From: Rosistilla oblonga
Lineage (GTDB): Bacteria > Planctomycetota > Planctomycetia > Pirellulales > Pirellulaceae
DNA length: 64,000 nt
Assembly (NCBI RefSeq): GCF_007751715.1
Contig: NZ_CP036292.1
Span: forward strand, 248,001 to 312,000
Direction: 5' to 3'
The position numbers and the translations under genes were made by a program. A model generated the notes under the pieces. It did no database searches. It was not told where the DNA came from and saw only the letters and a list, made by a program, of their open reading frames with translations. This document shows, piece after piece, positions 63,645 to 64,000 of the stretch; the stretch's first letter is position 1, and each line of letters opens with the position of its first letter.

Positions 63645-64000
63645 TCACGATCCGCTGGTGTCGATAAACGCTTTGTCATCCAGCGGGCGAACCCAGACGT
63701 TGCGGAAGCGGACCGCGTTGTCGTGGTCTTGCAGGAAGAGCGGCCCCGTCGAGGTTTTCAACTGACGCTCCCAGATTGCTTTCAAGTAGGGCGTCGCGCC
63801 GTAGCGATACGGATGATAGCTCGATCGCGGTTCGCCCAGTTGCAAGTCGCGTTGCACTTGTTGTCCGTTGAGCCACGCGGTGATCGAGCCCTCTTTAGTG
63901 ATCTTGCCTTGGTCGTCCCGCCGCGGGGCGCGGTAGCGGATGTCGTAAACCTGCCATTGCCCGCGAGGACCGCAAGCATTTGCAAGCGGCTTGGAGAATC
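63645..64000 (-). CDS. DUF1080 (3-keto-disaccharide hydrolase type) protein, 5' part outside window
   Basis: A C-terminal fragment of about 117 residues is seen in one open frame from the window edge to TGA at 63645. It reads ...GQWQVYDIRYRAPRRDDQGK, SITAWLNGQQVQRDLQLGEP, and TGPLFLQDHDNAVRFRNVWV then RPLDD. The QDH-xNxVRFRNxWxRPL ending is the hallmark of DUF1080, a beta-jelly-roll family abundant in planctomycetes and linked to glycoside breakdown. The remainder would lie to the right of the window. Confidence 0.88.
   Translation of the reverse strand, partial: FSKPLANACGPRGQWQVYDIRYRAPRRDDQGKITKEGSITAWLNGQQVQRDLQLGEPRSSYHPYRYGATPYLKAIWERQLKTSTGPLFLQDHDNAVRFRNVWVRPLDDKAFIDTSGS

Overview
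The window looks like chromosomal DNA of a planctomycete of the Pirellulaceae type. This is inferred from gene content, not from a marker search. Pointers are a secreted protein with the LEPR-xLL-type N-terminus, an SHD1 plus PQQ-propeller protein, a DUF1080 C-terminus, GAF-containing membrane-fusion proteins, a Tyr/His-rich small secreted protein, moderately high GC, and rare long operons with much intergenic space.

Layout. 1-9.3 kb: 5' part of a large surface protein (minus), tRNA-Arg(CCT), a PQQ-propeller protein, a ThiD2-ThiE fusion, a propeller-like secreted protein, a CYTH protein, an MFS transporter and a site-2 protease. 9.6-12.1 kb: a histone H1-like gene whose terminator is followed directly by a group IIC intron with its maturase. 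12.7-15 kb: nitrogen module, a sigma-54-type promoter, amtB and a P-II gene with Phe at position 51. 15-21 kb: tatC with a very large periplasmic loop, manA, a lipoprotein, a pseudouridine synthase and pyrK. 21.4-29 kb: a thioredoxin-protease fusion, then two membrane-fusion proteins (one with GAF-like domains) divergent from a TolC gene. 29.3-35.4 kb: a soluble PAS-PAS chemoreceptor, a complete IS4-family element that split a dispersed palindromic repeat, and a secreted alpha/beta hydrolase. 35.5-43.5 kb: FHA protein, lplA-gcvH-gcvT, a CDF transporter, moeA-mobA, an Rpn-like nuclease and a CMD protein. 43.7-50.3 kb: a small secreted protein, a degenerate sigma-54-activator-like protein with a partner, mrp, and two tandem porin paralogues. 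50.6-59.7 kb: ftsY, miaE, unknown secreted and zinc-ribbon proteins, DUF456, HNH, divergent uppP/DUF368 and lexA with a palindromic upstream site. 59.7-64 kb: clpC, a TPR membrane protein and the 3' end of a DUF1080 gene.

Genes that clearly work together: amtB with the P-II gene; gcvT-gcvH-lplA (glycine cleavage and lipoylation); moeA-mobA (molybdenum cofactor); the two adaptors with TolC; uppP with the DUF368 protein (undecaprenyl-phosphate recycling). Four kinds of dispersed or local hairpin repeat occur, and one supplies the stop codon of a gene. No CRISPR array, prophage or replication origin was seen. Starts were set by hand from signal peptides, Shine-Dalgarno-like sites and conserved N-termini, and several remain uncertain.
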